This document shows, one piece after another, positions 61,692 to 64,000 of a DNA stretch of 64,000 nucleotides. The notes beneath the pieces are model-generated. The model worked only from the letters and a program-made list of their open reading frames with translations, was not told the DNA's origin and made no database searches. Positions within the stretch are counted from its first letter, which is position 1; each line of letters opens with the position of its first letter. The stretch lies in contig NZ_VFTG01000003.1 in NCBI RefSeq assembly GCF_006439355.1, positions 248,001 to 312,000 on the forward strand, given 5' to 3'. Made by a program: the position numbers and the translations under genes. Source of the DNA: Mesorhizobium sp. B4-1-3 (lineage in GTDB: Bacteria > Pseudomonadota > Alphaproteobacteria > Rhizobiales > Rhizobiaceae).

Positions 61692-62666
61692 ATGACCCGC
61701 ACCATCGTCGCCTCGGCGACCCGAGAAATCGTCATCGGCTTCGACCAGCCCTTCTGCGTGATCGGCGAACGCATCAACCCGACCGGCCGCAAGAAACTAG
61801 CCGCTGAGATGGTGGCCGGCAACTTCGAGACCGTCGTCAAGGACGCGCTGGAGCAGGCCGCCTGCGGCGCCACCATGCTCGACGTCAATGCCGGCGTCAC
61901 CGCCGTCGACCCCAACGCGACCGAGCCGGCACTTCTGGTGCAGACGCTCGAGATCGTGCAGGGCCTGGTCGATCTGCCGCTGTCGATCGACTCTTCGGTG
62001 ACGGCCGCGATCGAGGCCGCGCTGAAGGTCGCCAAGGGCCGCCCGCTGGTCAACTCCGTCACCGGCGAGGAAGAGAAGCTCGAGGCCATCCTGCCGTTGA
62101 TCAAGAAGTACAACGTTCCGGTCGTCGCCATTTCCAACGACGAGACCGGCATCTCGATGGATCCGGACGTCCGCTTCGCGGTCGCCAAGAAGATCGTCGA
62201 GCGCTGCGCCGACCATGGCATTCCTTCGCATGACGTCGTGGTCGACCCGCTGGTGATGCCGATCGGCGCGCTGGGCGATGCCGGCCGCCAGGTGTTCGCG
62301 CTGCTGCGGCGGCTCCGCGAAGAGCTCAAGGTCAACACCACCTGCGGCCTCTCCAACATCTCCTTCGGCCTGCCGCACCGCCACGGCATCAATGCCGCCT
62401 TCATCCCGATGGTGATCGGCGCCGGCATGACGAGCGCGATCATGAATCCCGTCCGGCCGCAGGAGATGGAAGCCGTGCGCGGCGCCAATGTGCTCAACGG
62501 CACCGACGAGAACTGCACCAACTGGATCCGCACCTACAAGGACTACAAGCCGGCCGAAGGCGGTCAAGCGGTTGCGGCTCCAACAGCGGTCAATGCGCCG
62601 GGCGAAGGCAGCGGCAATGGCGGCCGTCGCCGCGGCGGCCGCGAAGCCCGCATGGCCAGGGGGTAA
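61692..62666 (+). CDS. Methyltetrahydrofolate:corrinoid protein methyltransferase (pterin-binding)
   Basis: The 324-residue protein has the pterin-binding barrel: GERINPTGRKKLAAEM, MLDVNAGVTAVDP, PLSIDSSVTAAIEAAL and TCGLSNISFGLPHR with the folate-contact asparagines. This is the AcsE/MtrH-like class that exchanges methyl groups between a corrinoid protein and tetrahydrofolate. The C-terminal 40 residues (GEGSGNGGRRRGGREAR) are a basic, glycine-rich tail not needed for the fold, similar in style to the MttB N-termini here. It completes the methyl route towards MetF. Confidence 0.9.
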   Translation: MTRTIVASATREIVIGFDQPFCVIGERINPTGRKKLAAEMVAGNFETVVKDALEQAACGATMLDVNAGVTAVDPNATEPALLVQTLEIVQGLVDLPLSIDSSVTAAIEAALKVAKGRPLVNSVTGEEEKLEAILPLIKKYNVPVVAISNDETGISMDPDVRFAVAKKIVERCADHGIPSHDVVVDPLVMPIGALGDAGRQVFALLRRLREELKVNTTCGLSNISFGLPHRHGINAAFIPMVIGAGMTSAIMNPVRPQEMEAVRGANVLNGTDENCTNWIRTYKDYKPAEGGQAVAAPTAVNAPGEGSGNGGRRRGGREARMARG

Positions 62667-62745
62667 GCGCGCAATCGTGAAACGCACCGCAAACAATGTT
62701 CGTCCGGTCGCATCGCGGATGCGATCGGACAGCTCTGCTTTGCGT

Positions 62746-62988
62746 TCAGGCAGCGCCCAATATGGCGTCGAACAACGCCATTCCCACCCACGATCCGAAG
62801 ATGCCCGTCACGCCGCCGACGATGAAATCATCGTCATAGGCGGGCCAGTATGCGTGCAGCACCAGGGTTCCGACGATAGCGCCGAGAATCCCGGTGGCGA
62901 GGTATTGCGGATTGCGCAGCCACGAGCCCTTGATCACGCGCACCATGGTGAACGCGGTGAAGACGGCGGAGAGCAGCAGATCCGACAT
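62746..62988 (-). CDS. Small membrane protein, 80 residues
   Basis: Starting at MSDLLLSAVFTAFTMVRVIK (62988), the protein has two or three hydrophobic helices (LSAVFTAFTMVRVI, LATGILGAIVGTLVLHAYW, IVGGVTGIFGSWVGMALF). No function is recognised. It lies on the opposite strand between the pterin methyltransferase and the activation-protein genes, whose unit it interrupts. Confidence 0.65.
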   Translation of the reverse strand: MSDLLLSAVFTAFTMVRVIKGSWLRNPQYLATGILGAIVGTLVLHAYWPAYDDDFIVGGVTGIFGSWVGMALFDAILGAA

Positions 62989-63077
62989 GGTTGGCCCCTG
63001 GACCAACGGACTCTCCGCCCAATAGTAGAACGATCCGTTAAACGGCATCGGCAATTGCCATCGAGAAACGTGCCAGC

Positions 63078-64000
63078 ATGAACCCTCCCCCCAACATCAC
63101 CGATCCGCTCGTCCTGTTCATGCCGTCGGGCAAGCGCGGCCGGTTCCCGGTCGGCACGCCGGTCCTCGATGCGGCACGCCAACTCGGCGTCTATGTCGAA
63201 AGCGTGTGCGGCGGCCGCGCCACCTGCGGGCGCTGCCAGATCGAGGTGCAGGAAGGCAATTTCGCCAAGCACAAGATCGTCTCGTCCAACGACCACATTT
63301 CGCAGAAGGGCGCCAAGGAGGAGCGCTACGAGCGCGTGCGGGGCCTGCCCGAGCGGCGGCGCCTCTCCTGCTCGGCGCAGATCCTCGGCGATCTCGTCAT
63401 CGACGTGCCGCAGGACACGGTCATCAACGCCCAGACCATCCGCAAGGATGCCGACACCAGGGTGATCGCCCGCGATACGGCGATCCGTATGTGCTATGTC
63501 GAGATCGAAGAGCCCGACATGCACAAGCCGCTCGGCGACCTCGACCGGCTCAAGATCGCCCTGATGAAGGACTGGGGCCTCAAGAATCTCGAGTTCGATT
63601 TCTATCTGCTGCCGCAGGTGCAGGGCATTCTGCGCAAGGGCAACTGGACCGCGACCGCGGCCATCCACAAGGATGCCGACAGCGACATCGCGCGCGTCAT
63701 CGCGCTGTGGCCCGGCCTGAAGAACGAGGCCTACGGCCTCGCCTGCGACATCGGCTCGACCACAATCGCCATGCATCTGGTGTCGCTGCTCTCGGGCCGC
63801 GTCGCCGCCTCTTCCGGCACGTCCAATCCGCAGATCCGCTTCGGCGAGGATCTGATGAGCCGCGTCTCCTATGTGATGATGAATCCGGACGGCCGCGAGG
63901 GCATGACGGTCGCCGTGCGCGAGGCGGTCTCCGGCCTTGTCGACAAGGTCTGCGCCGAAGGCAACGTCCAGCGCGCCGATATCCTGGATTCCGTCTTCGT
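63078..64000 (+). CDS. 2Fe-2S/ASKHA corrinoid-activation protein (RACo-like), truncated by window edge
   Basis: The first 307 residues are visible. A plant-type 2Fe-2S domain has Cys44, Cys50, Cys53 and Cys98 (CGGRATCGRCQ ... RRLSCSAQ), followed by a linker and the first part of the ASKHA ATPase domain with GLACDIGSTTIAMHLVSLL. This is the plan of RACo-type enzymes that use ATP to drive electrons onto inactive Co(II) corrinoid protein. It probably restores the corrinoid protein encoded at 55407. The C-terminal half lies beyond position 64000. Confidence 0.9.
   Translation, partial: MNPPPNITDPLVLFMPSGKRGRFPVGTPVLDAARQLGVYVESVCGGRATCGRCQIEVQEGNFAKHKIVSSNDHISQKGAKEERYERVRGLPERRRLSCSAQILGDLVIDVPQDTVINAQTIRKDADTRVIARDTAIRMCYVEIEEPDMHKPLGDLDRLKIALMKDWGLKNLEFDFYLLPQVQGILRKGNWTATAAIHKDADSDIARVIALWPGLKNEAYGLACDIGSTTIAMHLVSLLSGRVAASSGTSNPQIRFGEDLMSRVSYVMMNPDGREGMTVAVREAVSGLVDKVCAEGNVQRADILDSVF

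Noticed and set aside
1-64000. CRISPR arrays or restriction/defence systems
   Set aside because: No regularly spaced repeats, Cas-like, methylase/endonuclease or toxin-antitoxin genes were recognised.

Overview
The window looks like a chromosomal segment of a Rhizobiales alphaproteobacterium, most likely Mesorhizobium or a close Phyllobacteriaceae relative. The base composition is GC-rich. It carries the AcpXL/LpxXL cluster that puts a very-long-chain fatty acid on lipid A, a putA/putR pair, and short dispersed palindromic repeats of the rhizobial type. No prophage, integrase, transposase, CRISPR array or rRNA was seen.

Layout. 1-9.4 kb: proline catabolism (putA, truncated by the window edge, divergent from its Lrp-type activator), a di-haem peroxidase lipoprotein with a YtkA-like partner, 2-keto-3-deoxygluconate kinase, aldose epimerase, succinate-semialdehyde dehydrogenase, an AEC permease and a secreted histidine phosphatase. 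9.4-11.3 kb: a clear promoter, two tandem tRNA-like genes that both have six-base anticodon loops, and a slipin/SPFH gene whose C-terminus appears shifted by one base. 11.4-16.5 kb: acpXL, two ketosynthases (one without the catalytic cysteine), a zinc alcohol dehydrogenase-like enzyme and lpxXL; no fabZXL is present. 16.5-25.1 kb: L,D-transpeptidase, an M20 deacylase followed by a complete peptide/opine-type ABC transporter, a TerB-like protein, a TSUP permease and a 48-residue membrane protein. 25.2-36.2 kb: AraC regulator, VOC protein, cobQ with a DddQ-like cupin, valine-type acyl-CoA and hydroxyisobutyrate dehydrogenases, a probable small RNA, a class III aminotransferase, a prolyl oligopeptidase and an MFS permease.

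36.4-64 kb is the most interesting part. It holds two non-pyrrolysine MttB-family corrinoid methyltransferases, a dimethylglycine dehydrogenase-like flavoprotein, a betaine-homocysteine methyltransferase-like enzyme, a corrinoid protein, DUF1638, a small 'virulence factor' domain protein, a MetV-like cysteine-rich protein, MetF, a pterin methyltransferase and the start of a 2Fe-2S/ASKHA corrinoid-reactivation protein. Read together these form a route that takes methyl groups from a quaternary amine (glycine betaine or an analogue) through a corrinoid protein to tetrahydrofolate and then to methylene-THF; such systems are best known from anaerobes. Two perfect ATAAAGA-N2-TCTTTAT palindromes stand in front of the two methyltransferase genes that touch homocysteine/folate chemistry and suggest shared control by an S-adenosylhomocysteine-type regulator. 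Between these genes lie a strong DddP homologue (M24-fold DMSP lyase), a PhnD-like binding protein, a fatty-acid desaturase, an XRE regulator, an ECF sigma/VWA pair, a MITE-like repeat and a short entericidin gene. With the DddQ-like cupin, the window has two unrelated candidate DMSP lyases beside the betaine-type demethylation genes, so the region as a whole may serve catabolism of onium osmolytes.
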